DNA of 64,000 nucleotides. Source: CBDCGJ01 sp965216645 (lineage in GTDB: Bacteria; Pseudomonadota; Alphaproteobacteria; GCA-2731375). Positions 1 to 8,684 of this stretch are shown here, piece after piece. Numbering within the stretch: position 1 is the stretch's first letter; each line of letters opens with the position of its first letter. Made by a program: the position numbers and the translations under genes. The notes under the pieces are model-generated. The model did no database searches and was not told the origin of the DNA. It saw nothing but the letters and a program-made list of their open reading frames with translations. The DNA is taken from contig CBDCGJ010000011.1 in assembly GCA_965216645.1 (NCBI GenBank), forward strand, positions 1-64,000. Direction: 5' to 3'.

Positions 1-823
1 GCGGATGGGCGCTTTCCGCCAACTTCCGGGCTGCGGTATCGTCAGCCATTAATGCGCCGTCTTCCGCGATCACGATCAGGCTGTCGCGGGGCCCGACGGC
101 TTGCAGCAGGTCGTCCGCCGCCCGATCGATGGGCGCTCCCGTGCTGACGTCGGCGCCTAGATTGTCCGCCAAATCAATCAGCGCGCCATGTAAGGCAGCG
201 CCATCATCCTCCGCCGTTGGACAAGGCAACAGCACGATGGCCCGATCCTCGACGAGCGGTAATGCCTGCACGGCGGCCAGGCATGACTTAACTCTGGTCA
301 TGTCCTCGGCGACGATATAAATCTGTTTCGAAAGCGAGCGGCCGCCCTTCAACAACAGGGTCGGTCGGGACAGACGCCGCAGGGCCGCGCGCCCGGCCAA
401 TCGGGCACCGAAATGGCGGCTACGCATGCGGCTGGTGCCCTCGGCGACGACCAGGTCGTTTTCCGCGGTCGCCGTGGCCATCGCATCGCCTAGGTCGCCC
501 CGCACGGTTTCGAAGGCGATATTGAGTTGCCGGCGTTGGGCCGCTTGCTCGAGTTGTCGCCGCGCGCTGTTGGCCAAGGCTTTCAATTGCGCCTCCATCA
601 TTGGCCGATCGACCTCGTGCGCGTCCGGGGAGGAGAGGCTGTATTCGCGGACGAAATCCAGACCGCCGACGGACAGAACATCGTCATCCTCGACGAAAAT
701 GCCGGTCACGTCCGCCTCCATGGCAGCGGCGAGATCGATCGCCGCCTCTAGGGTTTCGCGGCAATGACTGCATGCATCGATCTGGATCAACACCCGCCGG
801 TATGCGGGCGTCTGGCTAGACAT
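1..823 (-). CDS. Universal stress protein family (partial, runs off left edge)
   Basis: An open frame begins with ATG at 823 and stays open to base 1, giving at least 274 residues with no stop, so the 3' end lies outside the window. The N-terminus reads as a UspA-like fold (RRVLIQIDACSHCRETLEAA, then an acidic strand with GIFVEDDDVLSV), and a second half begins near residue 165 (KQIYIVAEDM), suggesting two tandem Usp modules. Its ATG overlaps the stop of the upstream Lon-like protease gene by 8 bases, so the two are probably translated together. A soluble stress-related nucleotide-binding protein is the best inference; no clear ATP-binding motif could be checked because the C-terminus is missing. 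Confidence 0.7.
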   Translation of the reverse strand, partial: MSSQTPAYRRVLIQIDACSHCRETLEAAIDLAAAMEADVTGIFVEDDDVLSVGGLDFVREYSLSSPDAHEVDRPMMEAQLKALANSARRQLEQAAQRRQLNIAFETVRGDLGDAMATATAENDLVVAEGTSRMRSRHFGARLAGRAALRRLSRPTLLLKGGRSLSKQIYIVAEDMTRVKSCLAAVQALPLVEDRAIVLLPCPTAEDDGAALHGALIDLADNLGADVSTGAPIDRAADDLLQAVGPRDSLIVIAEDGALMADDTAARKLAESAHP

Positions 824-3251
824 CGTCGTCTCCTTTCTCGCTATCCTTACTGGCGAAACTCTTGGCCGCTTCGGTGAAGGCTTCGAGGCGCGCGCGGACC
901 TTGCCGTTGATGCTGTCGGGCGGATAGTAACCGTCGTCATCCGCGTCGCCCGCGTCGACGCCGGTCAGCAGGCTGATGCCTTCGTCGATGGTGCGGATCG
1001 GATAGATATGGAATTGGCCGGCTTCGGCGGCTTCCACCACATCGTCGCGCAGCATCAGATGTTGCACGTTCGACGCCGGGATCAGCACGCCCTGATCGCC
1101 GGTCAGGCCGCGATGTTTGCAAAGATCGAAGAACCCCTCGATCTTCTCGTTGGCGCCGCCGATGGCTTGCACCTCGCCAAACTGATTGACCGATCCCGTC
1201 ACCGCCAGGGATTGCTTGATCGGGACTTCGGAGAGGGCGGAGAGCAGGGCATAAAGCTCCGTCGACGAGGCGCTGTCGCCGTCGACACCGCCATAGGATT
1301 GCTCGAACACCAGGCTTGCGTTTAAGGACAGCGGTTGGTTTTGGGTATAGCGGGCGGCCAGGAAATTGGAGAGGATGAGGACGCCTTTGGTATGCAGCGG
1401 CCCGCCCAGTTCGACTTCTCGTTCGATATCGACGACACGGCCGCGGCCGAGGCGCACGCGGGCCGTCACTCGGCTCGGCCGGCCAAACGCGAAATCGCCC
1501 ATTTGCAGGACCGACAATGCGTTGATCTGACCCACCCGGGCGCCATCCGTATCGATATGCACGGTGCCGCGTTCGATCTGTTCTTGCGTGCGTTCCTTAA
1601 CCCGGTCGGCGCGCCGTTCATGGGCGGCGATCGCCTGCTTGACGTCGCCGGCGGTAATTAGCTCGCCGCCACGGATGGAAGCCCAGTGATCCGCCTCCAA
1701 CAACAAGTCGACCAGGGACAGGGTATGGTTCGACAACCGCTCCGCATCGCCCGCCAAACGGCCCATGCGCTGCAAAACCCGGCAGACCGCGCCGCGGTCC
1801 AGCGGCCGTAGGTTCTTCTGCCGCGCCTGGGTGGCGATGAAGCGGACGTACAGCGCGATCGATTCTTCAGTCACCGGCATCCGATCGTCGAAGTCGACCG
1901 GGACTTTGAAGAGTTCGCGGAATTCCGGGTCCTGCTGGCTCAAGAGGTAATACAGCATGGGATCGCCGATCAGCACGACTTTGACATCGAGGGGGATGGT
2001 TTCCGGTTGCAGGCTGGCCGCACCGCCCATGGACATCATCTTGCTCAGGGATTCGATGCGGATTTCGCGGCTGCGCAACTCCCGTTTCAGGGTTTCCCAT
2101 GCCAGCGGCTGCGTGACCAAGCGGCGCGCGCCAAGCAGCAGATAGCCGCCATTGGCCCGGTGCAATGCCCCCGGCTTGATCAGCCGGAAATCGGTCAACA
2201 GATTGCCGAATTCGGCCCGATGCTCGATCCGGCCGAGCAGGTTCTCGACCGTGGGATTGTTCTCGTACACCACCGGCGCGCCGCCGTTGCCGTCGGAGCA
2301 GACGAGGACATTGACCTGACAATTGCCCACTACCCGATCGCGCTGCTGTTCCAGGCCGGCGGCGGCACCCGGCGGCAGTGCCTGACTGGCCTGATCCTGG
2401 CTGATCCGGAAAACGTCGCCATTGTCGATGATGTAGGTCTGAACTTCGTCCAGAAAGGCGCCGACCTGTGGCAGATCCCGCCATTTGCCGCGGATTTCGT
2501 CGACCAGATGTCCGACGGCGAAACTGGTGACTTCCCGGTTCAGATCGCGCATTTCACGCCGTTGGCCCCGTTCCAGTTCCGGTAGCTGCCGGACGGCGGC
2601 CTGCAAATCGCCTTCCAGAAGACCGATGTCTTCCTTGATCCGTTCCTGATCCTCGACCGGCAACTGGCCGAAGGCCTCCGGCTCCACCACCTTGCCTTCG
2701 CGCACCGGCGCCAGTGCCAGGCCGACCGGAGTCCGTACCAGGGTGATGCTCTTTTCCGCCGCTTTTTCCTGCAAAGACTCGAAGACCTGCTCTTGCCGCA
2801 GCTTGTATTGCTCGACGATCACGTCTAGGCGGGTGCGGTAGTCCTCGCTTTCGAAGGCGGCGGAAATCACCGCCCGCAATTCTTCGGACAAGCTTTCCAT
2901 CTGTTTGGCCAGCTGCGGTCCCCGCCCCGGGGGTAAACGCAGGGCTTTCGGTTGATCCGGGTCGGTGAAATTATTGACGTAACACCAATCGTCCGGCACC
3001 GGTTGGGCCGCCGCTTCCGGCTCGAGATAGAGGCGCACAGTCTCGGTTTTGCCGGCACCGGGCGCACCATAGGCGAACAAGTTGAAACCCTGATGCCGAA
3101 TGCCGATGCCGAAGCGGATCGCCTCGACGGCGCGATCCTGGCCCAACGGCTCCTGAAGCTCTTCGATCGTGCTCGTATCCTCGAAGTCGAAGTCGTCCGG
3201 CGCGTAACGCCGGCACAAATCGGCCACCGGTATGGGCGCGACAATGCTCAT
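816..3251 (-). CDS. Lon-like ATP-dependent protease (LonB/YcbZ type)
   Basis: 811 residues. A Walker A motif GAPGAGKT lies at 62-69 and a peptidase S16 domain occupies the C-terminal third. The catalytic dyad is visible as Ser660 (in GVDGDSAS) and Lys703 (in GGANEKIEG), 43 residues apart as in classical Lon. The N-terminal Lon substrate domain is absent and a long helical insertion (about 100-230) follows the P-loop, as in Lon-related proteases of the YcbZ group. It should degrade misfolded or regulatory proteins in the cytoplasm using ATP. A good ribosome site (AAGGAG, 7 bases upstream) supports the ATG at 3251. The gene leads an operon with the overlapping stress-protein gene, which suggests a shared stress function. 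Confidence 0.93.
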   Translation of the reverse strand: MSIVAPIPVADLCRRYAPDDFDFEDTSTIEELQEPLGQDRAVEAIRFGIGIRHQGFNLFAYGAPGAGKTETVRLYLEPEAAAQPVPDDWCYVNNFTDPDQPKALRLPPGRGPQLAKQMESLSEELRAVISAAFESEDYRTRLDVIVEQYKLRQEQVFESLQEKAAEKSITLVRTPVGLALAPVREGKVVEPEAFGQLPVEDQERIKEDIGLLEGDLQAAVRQLPELERGQRREMRDLNREVTSFAVGHLVDEIRGKWRDLPQVGAFLDEVQTYIIDNGDVFRISQDQASQALPPGAAAGLEQQRDRVVGNCQVNVLVCSDGNGGAPVVYENNPTVENLLGRIEHRAEFGNLLTDFRLIKPGALHRANGGYLLLGARRLVTQPLAWETLKRELRSREIRIESLSKMMSMGGAASLQPETIPLDVKVVLIGDPMLYYLLSQQDPEFRELFKVPVDFDDRMPVTEESIALYVRFIATQARQKNLRPLDRGAVCRVLQRMGRLAGDAERLSNHTLSLVDLLLEADHWASIRGGELITAGDVKQAIAAHERRADRVKERTQEQIERGTVHIDTDGARVGQINALSVLQMGDFAFGRPSRVTARVRLGRGRVVDIEREVELGGPLHTKGVLILSNFLAARYTQNQPLSLNASLVFEQSYGGVDGDSASSTELYALLSALSEVPIKQSLAVTGSVNQFGEVQAIGGANEKIEGFFDLCKHRGLTGDQGVLIPASNVQHLMLRDDVVEAAEAGQFHIYPIRTIDEGISLLTGVDAGDADDDGYYPPDSINGKVRARLEAFTEAAKSFASKDSEKGDDDV

Positions 3252-3440
3252 CCATCACTCCTTAAAAAAGCGCAAAACAATCTACCGCCAACATGACGCA
3301 ATCCCGCGCCGGGCGGAAGAGGGAAGGTGTTAACGGAACCATCTACCATGCTATGAAGCTGTATTGACCATGCGCTATGATAATCGACTTGCCGTGGTAG
3401 CATGGCGTGGAGGCGGTGCGACGAAAGTGCAATACGGCAA

Positions 3441-4361
3441 ATGGTGATAAAGGTCGGCTGTCACAGAGGCGCATTCGAGGACTCGGATCGACCGAACTGG
3501 CGAGGCAATGGCGCGCGGCCATTGACCTGGATCGCCTGGTATCCGGTTGGAGACGGCTTGTCACCCTTGTTGGTGCTGTCCCACGGTACCGGCGGCGGCG
3601 CCATGGGGCTGGCTTGGTTGGGTCGGCGGATGTCCGCGGCGGGGTTCGTCTCGGTGGCCGTCAATCATCACGGCAACAGCTATGTCGAACCCTATCATCC
3701 GGAAGGATTTATCTGCCTGTGGGAGCGGGCCCGTGATCTTACCGTCCTATTGGATCATTTGCTATCCAGCCGAGATTGTGGAAGCCGTATCGATCAGCAT
3801 CGGATTTTCGTCGCTGGTTTCTCCGCGGGTGCCTATACAGCTTTGCAGACATTAGGCGCTCGGGTGCAATACAGCCAGTTCGAACCGTCAAGTCCAATCG
3901 CCGGGGCTGGTCGGGGCCCTCGAGAATTTCCTGATCTGGTGGATCACTTGCCGGACCTGTTGCGGCATTGCGAGACCTTTCGCGCTTCCTGGTCGCGCCG
4001 GTTCGACGACTATCGCGACGATCGAATTAAAGCGGCGTTGCTCTGCGCGCCAGGTCGGTCTGTGCGCGGCTTCGACGAAACCAGTCTGCGGCGTATCGAG
4101 GCGCCGGTACATATTCTGGTCGGCGCGGCCGACGCGGTCGCACCGCCAGAAGAGTGCAGCGTTTGGCTGCACGAACGTTTGCGCTCGAGCGATCTGGACA
4201 TCCTATCGGCTAACGCCGGGCATTACGTTTTTCTGCCCGAAGCAAAAGATATGGCTCCTGATGTAGGGCCCGAGGTTGCTCGAGACGCCCCTGGTGTTGA
4301 CCGGCAGGCCATCCACAACCAAACCGCCGCCGCTGCCCTCAAATTATTCCGTGCGTGCTGA
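3441..4361 (+). CDS. Alpha/beta hydrolase, dienelactone-hydrolase-like
   Basis: About 306 residues from the ATG at 3441; an in-frame ATG at 3402 would add 13 residues that do not look like family sequence. The oxyanion region LSHGTGGG (47-54) and the nucleophile elbow GFSAGA, with Ser128, are clear. A candidate acid residue sits in LVGAADAVAPP and the catalytic His in NAGHYVF. This is the pattern of predicted dienelactone hydrolases and related esterases; the substrate is unknown. No signal peptide is seen. It stands alone, divergent from the Lon-like operon, and no strong ribosome site precedes either start, so the start is uncertain. Confidence 0.8.
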   Translation: MVIKVGCHRGAFEDSDRPNWRGNGARPLTWIAWYPVGDGLSPLLVLSHGTGGGAMGLAWLGRRMSAAGFVSVAVNHHGNSYVEPYHPEGFICLWERARDLTVLLDHLLSSRDCGSRIDQHRIFVAGFSAGAYTALQTLGARVQYSQFEPSSPIAGAGRGPREFPDLVDHLPDLLRHCETFRASWSRRFDDYRDDRIKAALLCAPGRSVRGFDETSLRRIEAPVHILVGAADAVAPPEECSVWLHERLRSSDLDILSANAGHYVFLPEAKDMAPDVGPEVARDAPGVDRQAIHNQTAAAALKLFRAC

Positions 4362-4460
4362 ACTTGGGGCCTTCGACCCTCGTTGTTTATAGGCAACCGA
4401 GTTGGCTTATCGTCGCGTGTCCGCCTTACGGCTCGGACAACATTTGTTGAAAGATCGTAA

Positions 4461-4514
4461 TGGTGCGCCCGGTCGGACTTGAACCGACAAGGCCGAAGCC
4501 GAGGGATTTTAAGT
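4461..4514 (-). repeat. tRNA-Leu 3'-half duplication (candidate att site)
   Basis: These 54 bases are identical to 7031-7084, the 3' part of the intact tRNA-Leu(UAA) from the anticodon loop to the encoded CCA, in the same orientation. The match stops abruptly on both sides. Such a fragment at the far end of a segment downstream of an intact tRNA gene is the usual mark of tyrosine-recombinase integration at a tRNA 3' end. It lies in the 477-base gap between the hydrolase and the amidohydrolase, where I see no credible gene. Confidence 0.85.
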
Positions 4515-4691
4515 GTCAGGAATGTAAGGGTACCTTATTGAAAATACACAAGAAAAACCGAGAATCTCACAAGCTGTGTAAGATTCAGAGCAATTTGTCC
4601 TGCACCCGGTTCAATCTCACGGCGAACGAACGCGCTTTAACTCCGTTTTCACTCGGCGATGGCAACGGGATGTCGGCTTAACCCGCGTTAG

Positions 4692-4707
4692 CGGCCATGG
4701 CTGGCCG
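4692..4707. repeat. Small inverted repeat in non-coding DNA
   Basis: A perfect 6-bp stem CGGCCA / TGGCCG closes a 4-base loop, about 130 bases upstream of the amidohydrolase start and inside the tRNA-bounded segment. No T-tract follows, so an intrinsic terminator is not supported; it may be incidental. Confidence 0.35.
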
Positions 4708-4838
4708 GTACGTCGACTTCCGGGTAGTGCCAATTGCAGTCGTGGAGACGATGGCAAAATTTACTTTCTCAAACAGCAAACCACGTGTTTATGTATTCGA
4801 GGCTGTGACCTCGGCAATCATTGCGACATGGAGAAGGT

Positions 4839-6593
4839 ATGCTCAATTGGTTCCCGTCAATGAAGCTTGTAGCAACTTTTTTCGCAATACTTTTGTTTGC
4901 TCTTCCGGCTTCAGCAGCCGACAATTCAATCAAGATATTCGTCGCCAAAAAAATTATCACAATGGATCCCGGTTTCCCCGAAGCGACAGCTGTGGCTATG
5001 CGTGACGGCCGAATTGCCGCGGTGGGTGACTTAGGCGATTTGGAGGCGTGGACTAGGAGTTTTCCGTACACAATAGACAAGACATTCGAAGACAAGATAC
5101 TCGTTCCTGGCTTCATTGCCGCCCACGAGCATCCACTGGTTGCTGCTAATACGATTACCCGGCGCCCGCTCGTGGCGTTTTATCCAACCCCAAATCCCTT
5201 CGGGGCCGACATCAGCGGCGTGTCCACCAAAGAGCAAGCTTTTGAACGCCTTCGCGAGGCCGTCGAGAAAAATCCGGATTCAACTGAGACACTTTCTTCA
5301 TGGGGATATGACGTGATTGCCATGGGCGGACATCTGACCCGTGAGGATCTTGATGCTATCTCTAGCACCCGCCCGATTGTCATTTGGGACGCGTCCATTC
5401 ATTTCGCGTATGCGAATTCTCCTTATCTGACACAGATCGGGGTCACAGCGGAAGATGCTGCTAAAATTCCCGGTATCGAATTGGGGTCCGACGGAAAACC
5501 AAACGGTCAATTTCTCGCGACTGAAGCTGCTGCTTTCGCGCTGCTTCCTGAGATCGAAAAGGCTTTGGCGGATATCAATCCGGCCGTCGATATGGTGGCG
5601 GCACTGAATAGGCAGGCGGGCATAACCACCACGACCGAACTTATCTTTGGGGCTCTTAACCCGGAGTTCGAAAAGCAATTCTTTAGCACGTATTTCAACG
5701 CCCCAGAAAATCCTTTGCGGATCGTCATCGTACCCGACGCGGATACCTTCACTAGGTTGCATGGCAGCGAAGCCATCGCTGAGGTCGCCAAGCTGACGGA
5801 ACTCAACACAGACAAGGTGATCTTTTCGGGCATCAAGATATTTGCCGACGACGCATTTCTTGGTCTCGCCATGGCTTTACGGGAACCTGGTTATATCGAT
5901 CCGAATCTACACGCCATTTGGAATACGAGACCCGAGAAACTGTTTGAGAAAATGAAGCCCTGGTGGAAAGCTGGCTTTCGAATTCATGTGCATAGCAATG
6001 GTGACAGGTCGCAAGATGCTGTTTTGAACGCCCTCGCGAAATTACAGGCCGATCATCCACGATTCGACCATCGTTTCGTACTTGAGCATTTCGGTTTATC
6101 GAGTCCGGATCAGATTCGTAAGTTGAAGGCACTGGGCGCAACAGCCAGCGTGAACCCAAGTTATGTTTATCTTCGCGGGGAGATCAATGCCGATTTTATT
6201 GGGGCAAATCGTGCAGCCTTGGCAGCGCGCTTGGGTACCTTGACACGATACCGCGTTCCTACAGCAATTCACTCCGACCTTCCCGTTGCACCTGCCGATC
6301 CATTGCTGCTGATGTGGATGGCTGTGAACCGGCAGGGCCAATCCGGAAAAGTTCTCGGCCCAGAAGAGCGGGTGACGGCGGAGCAGGCCTTACGCATGGT
6401 GACAATCGACGCCGCCTATATCCTCGAAATGGACGACCGCATCGGCAGTATTGAACCCGGAAAACACGCAGACTTCACCGTTTTAGAGGATGACCCTTTG
6501 AAGGTGGCTTCTGAGACCATCCGTGACATAGGTGTATGGGGAACGGTATTGGCCGGTAAGAAATATCCTGCACCAGCGAAACTACAACAGTAA
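4839..6593 (+). CDS. Exported amidohydrolase (amidohydrolase_3, YtcJ-like)
   Basis: 584 residues from the ATG at 4839, chosen because GGAG lies 5 bases upstream; a TTG at 4821 and an ATG at 4860 are alternatives. Residues 1-27 form a signal peptide with a hydrophobic core LVATFFAILLFALPASAA. The metal site begins with HEH at 96-98 in PGFIAAHEHP; a later His-bearing segment FRIHVHSNGDRSQDA and a C-terminal GSIEPGKHADFTVLEDDP are typical of the YtcJ group. It would hydrolyse an amide, formamide or cyclic amide in the periplasm; the substrate is unknown. It is the only gene between the tRNA-Leu repeats and differs in composition from its neighbours, which suggests acquisition by transfer. Confidence 0.85.
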   Translation: MLNWFPSMKLVATFFAILLFALPASAADNSIKIFVAKKIITMDPGFPEATAVAMRDGRIAAVGDLGDLEAWTRSFPYTIDKTFEDKILVPGFIAAHEHPLVAANTITRRPLVAFYPTPNPFGADISGVSTKEQAFERLREAVEKNPDSTETLSSWGYDVIAMGGHLTREDLDAISSTRPIVIWDASIHFAYANSPYLTQIGVTAEDAAKIPGIELGSDGKPNGQFLATEAAAFALLPEIEKALADINPAVDMVAALNRQAGITTTTELIFGALNPEFEKQFFSTYFNAPENPLRIVIVPDADTFTRLHGSEAIAEVAKLTELNTDKVIFSGIKIFADDAFLGLAMALREPGYIDPNLHAIWNTRPEKLFEKMKPWWKAGFRIHVHSNGDRSQDAVLNALAKLQADHPRFDHRFVLEHFGLSSPDQIRKLKALGATASVNPSYVYLRGEINADFIGANRAALAARLGTLTRYRVPTAIHSDLPVAPADPLLLMWMAVNRQGQSGKVLGPEERVTAEQALRMVTIDAAYILEMDDRIGSIEPGKHADFTVLEDDPLKVASETIRDIGVWGTVLAGKKYPAPAKLQQ

Positions 6594-6723
6594 GTGCAAA
6601 TCTTGGACCTTGAATGTCCGCTTCGGCTCAAACGAAGACATTCACCCGAACCTCCACCAGGTCCGCTTTCGTCGCAGCTTCGGACATTTGAAGCGCATCG
6701 AAGGGGAGGCGTCGAGCCTTGAT

Positions 6724-7030
6724 TCTCGCGGTTTGCTGCGTAAACAGCTGCCGCCGAATTCGATGTTGGAGTTTGTTTCGCGCTTTGCTTTGCAAAGCGC
6801 TTTAAGCGGATGTTGGTGGGCTCAGGCTGATGCCGGCTCTCGCGGTTTGCTGCGTAAACAGCTGCCGCCGAATTCGATGTTGGAGTTTGTTTCGCGCTTT
6901 GCTTTGCAAAGCGCTTTAAGCGGATGTTGGTGGGCTCAGGCTGATGCCGGCTCTCGCGGTTTGCTGCGCAAACAGCTGTCGCCGTATTCGATGCTGAAGT
7001 GTGTTTCGCGCTTTGCTTTGCAAAGCGCTT
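6724..7030. repeat. 114-bp tandem repeat, about 2.7 copies, abutting tRNA-Leu
   Basis: A 79-base core occurs at 6724-6802, 6838-6916 and 6952-7030, separated by two identical 35-base spacers (6803-6837 and 6917-6951), giving a period of exactly 114. The copies at 6724 and 6838 are essentially identical; the one touching the tRNA has several substitutions. Each core ends in a hairpin with the 9-bp stem GCGCTTTGC / GCAAAGCGC and a TTT loop, which lies directly after the tRNA CCA end in the tRNA-proximal copy. The rest of the 437-base gap after the amidohydrolase (6594-6723) has only degenerate inverted repeats. Because 114 is a multiple of three, a repetitive open frame crosses it; I do not consider it a gene. 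Confidence 0.9.
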
Positions 7031-7115
7031 TGGTGCGCCCGGTCGGACTTGAACCGACAAGGCCGAAGCCGAGGGATTTTAAGTCCCTTGTGTTTACCAA
7101 TTTCACCACGGGCGC
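7031..7115 (-). tRNA. tRNA-Leu (anticodon UAA)
   Basis: 85 bases on the minus strand including an encoded CCA. The acceptor stem GCGCCCG pairs with CGGGCGC, followed by ACCA. The anticodon stem-loop reads GGGA-CTTAAAA-TCCC with anticodon TAA, and there is a long variable arm as expected for leucine. The T-arm carries GGTTCAAGTCC. Its 3' half is duplicated at 4461-4514, and its 3' flank is the tandem-repeat hairpin. Confidence 0.95.
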
Positions 7116-7184
7116 GCCTTGGGTAAGGTGATGACTTACGGCAAGCTGAGATGACTTGCAACCGTGGTGGTTTGGGAGAGGATT

Positions 7185-8624
7185 TTGGACGAGTTCGTAA
7201 AACTCAGCGCCCGGGAAGCGGTGGCGTTGCTGCGGGCGGGTGAGGTGACGCCGGTGGAGCTGATCGACGCGGCGGCGGCGCGGATCGAGGCGGTGGAGCC
7301 GGCGATCAATGCCCTGCCGACGCTCTGTCTCGAGCGGGCGCGGGACCATGCCGAACGCTTGATGGCCGGCGAAACGCGGGTGGTTGAGAACGAGCCGGGT
7401 TGGCTGGCCGGTTTGCCGGTGGCGATCAAAGACCTAACCGACGTGGCGGGGGTGCGCACTACTTATGGTTCGCCGATATTCGCCGATCATGTGCCGGACC
7501 GGTCTCACCCGTTGGTCGAACGGATTGAGCGCAAGGGCGGTATCGTCATTGCAAAGTCCAACACGCCGGAATTCGGCGCCGGCGGGTCGACGTTCAACGA
7601 AGTGTTCGGCCGCACGCGAAACCCCTGGAATACCAGTCTGACGCCGGCGGGGTCGACGGGCGGCGGCGCCGCGGCGCTGGCGGCGGGCGAGATCTGGCTG
7701 GCCCATGGCAGCGATCATGCCGGCAGTTTACGGCGGCCGGCGACCTATTGCTCCGTCGTGGGTTTGCGGCCGTCGCCGGGACGAGTGACCCGCGGTACCG
7801 TCAATACAATGTTCTCGCCCCTGTCGGTACAAGGGCCTATGGCCCGGGACGTGCCGGATGTGGCATTGTTTCTGGACACGATGGCCGGATTTTGCCCAGC
7901 GGATCCGCAAACCTTCGACGCGCCGGCACAGTCGTTCAGTGACGCGGTTGCCGCGCCGGCGCCGCCGCGCCGCGTTGCCTTTGCCGAAACCGTCGCCGGT
8001 TCGCCCGTCGATCGGGAGACACGGGAAATCTGCCGCGGCGCGATGGACAGGTTCGAGGAAATCGGCGCCGAGGTCGAGGAGATTTCGGTCGACATCGACG
8101 ATCTGGAGCCCGCCTTTCTGGCGCTGCGATCGCAGCAATTCGTCATCGACCGGGAGCTGCAACTGCAAAGCCACCGCGACCAAATCAAACCGGACATTAT
8201 TTGGAACACCGAACTGGGATTGCAGCAGTCGGTGAGCGATCTGGCGGCGGCGGAACGGGTGCGGGCGGCGCTCTACGGCCAATTCGCAGCCTTGTTCGAA
8301 ACTTACGACCTGCTGGTGACACCGGGCGCGAACACGCCGGCCTTCGACGTCAATCTGCGGCATCCCGCGCGGATCGACGGCGTCGAGCTGAAACATTATT
8401 TGGGCGCCTCGCTGTTGACGGCGGCGGTTACCTTGTCGGCGTCGCCGGCCCTGTCGCTGCCTTGCGGCTTCGATCAATACGGCCGTCCCGTCGGCTTGCA
8501 ATTGGTCGCACCGCCGCGTGGGGAAGCGGCACTGCTGGCGGCTGGAGCGCTGTTCGAGCAGGCGAGCGGGATGACTGCCCATGTGCCCATCGATCCCCGC
8601 ACCGGCGACGTGCCGCCGTCATAA
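7185..8624 (+). CDS. Amidase signature family enzyme
   Basis: 479 residues from a TTG at 7185, preceded by GGGAGAGG; a GTG at 7164 would add 7 residues. The Ser-cisSer-Lys triad is visible: Lys82 (PVAIKDL), Ser157 (PAGSTGGGAA) and Ser181 (HAGSLRRPA), with the same 75 and 24 residue spacings as fatty acid amide hydrolase. It is a cytoplasmic hydrolase of amides. The GatB and GatC partners are absent and the sequence is not GatA-like at the C-terminus, so a catabolic amidase is more likely than a tRNA amidotransferase subunit. It begins about 70 bases from the tRNA-Leu gene, transcribed away from it. Confidence 0.9.
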   Translation: MDEFVKLSAREAVALLRAGEVTPVELIDAAAARIEAVEPAINALPTLCLERARDHAERLMAGETRVVENEPGWLAGLPVAIKDLTDVAGVRTTYGSPIFADHVPDRSHPLVERIERKGGIVIAKSNTPEFGAGGSTFNEVFGRTRNPWNTSLTPAGSTGGGAAALAAGEIWLAHGSDHAGSLRRPATYCSVVGLRPSPGRVTRGTVNTMFSPLSVQGPMARDVPDVALFLDTMAGFCPADPQTFDAPAQSFSDAVAAPAPPRRVAFAETVAGSPVDRETREICRGAMDRFEEIGAEVEEISVDIDDLEPAFLALRSQQFVIDRELQLQSHRDQIKPDIIWNTELGLQQSVSDLAAAERVRAALYGQFAALFETYDLLVTPGANTPAFDVNLRHPARIDGVELKHYLGASLLTAAVTLSASPALSLPCGFDQYGRPVGLQLVAPPRGEAALLAAGALFEQASGMTAHVPIDPRTGDVPPS

Positions 8625-8684
8625 CCGTACCAAAATGTGACGGCCTCGCTGCGTATCCTTCAAGTCGAACGAATAACGTTACGG

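Larger units (their letters stand above)
4461..7084. mobile_element. tRNA-Leu-bounded mini-island remnant
   Basis: The segment is delimited by the 54-bp direct repeats at 4461-4514 and 7031-7084 (offset 2570 bases). It lies downstream of the intact tRNA-Leu, as expected for an integrated island, and carries one exported amidohydrolase gene plus a tandem-repeat region. By eye its coding sequence is richer in A/T and uses more A- and T-ending codons than the flanks. No integrase, excisionase or replication gene is present, so it is either an eroded island or one mobilised in trans. Insertion is inferred from the repeat geometry; no empty site was available for comparison. Confidence 0.65.

Noticed and set aside
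4692..4707. Intrinsic terminator
   Set aside because: The stem is only 6 bp and no T-tract follows on either strand.
6724..7030. CRISPR array
   Set aside because: The unit is 114 bases with identical spacers and only three cores; no cas genes are present.
6532..7131. A 199-residue open frame with three copies of a 38-residue peptide across the tandem repeat
   Set aside because: The frame exists only because the repeat length is a multiple of three; it runs into the tRNA gene, has no ribosome site and looks unlike a protein. A similar frame on the other strand fails for the same reasons.
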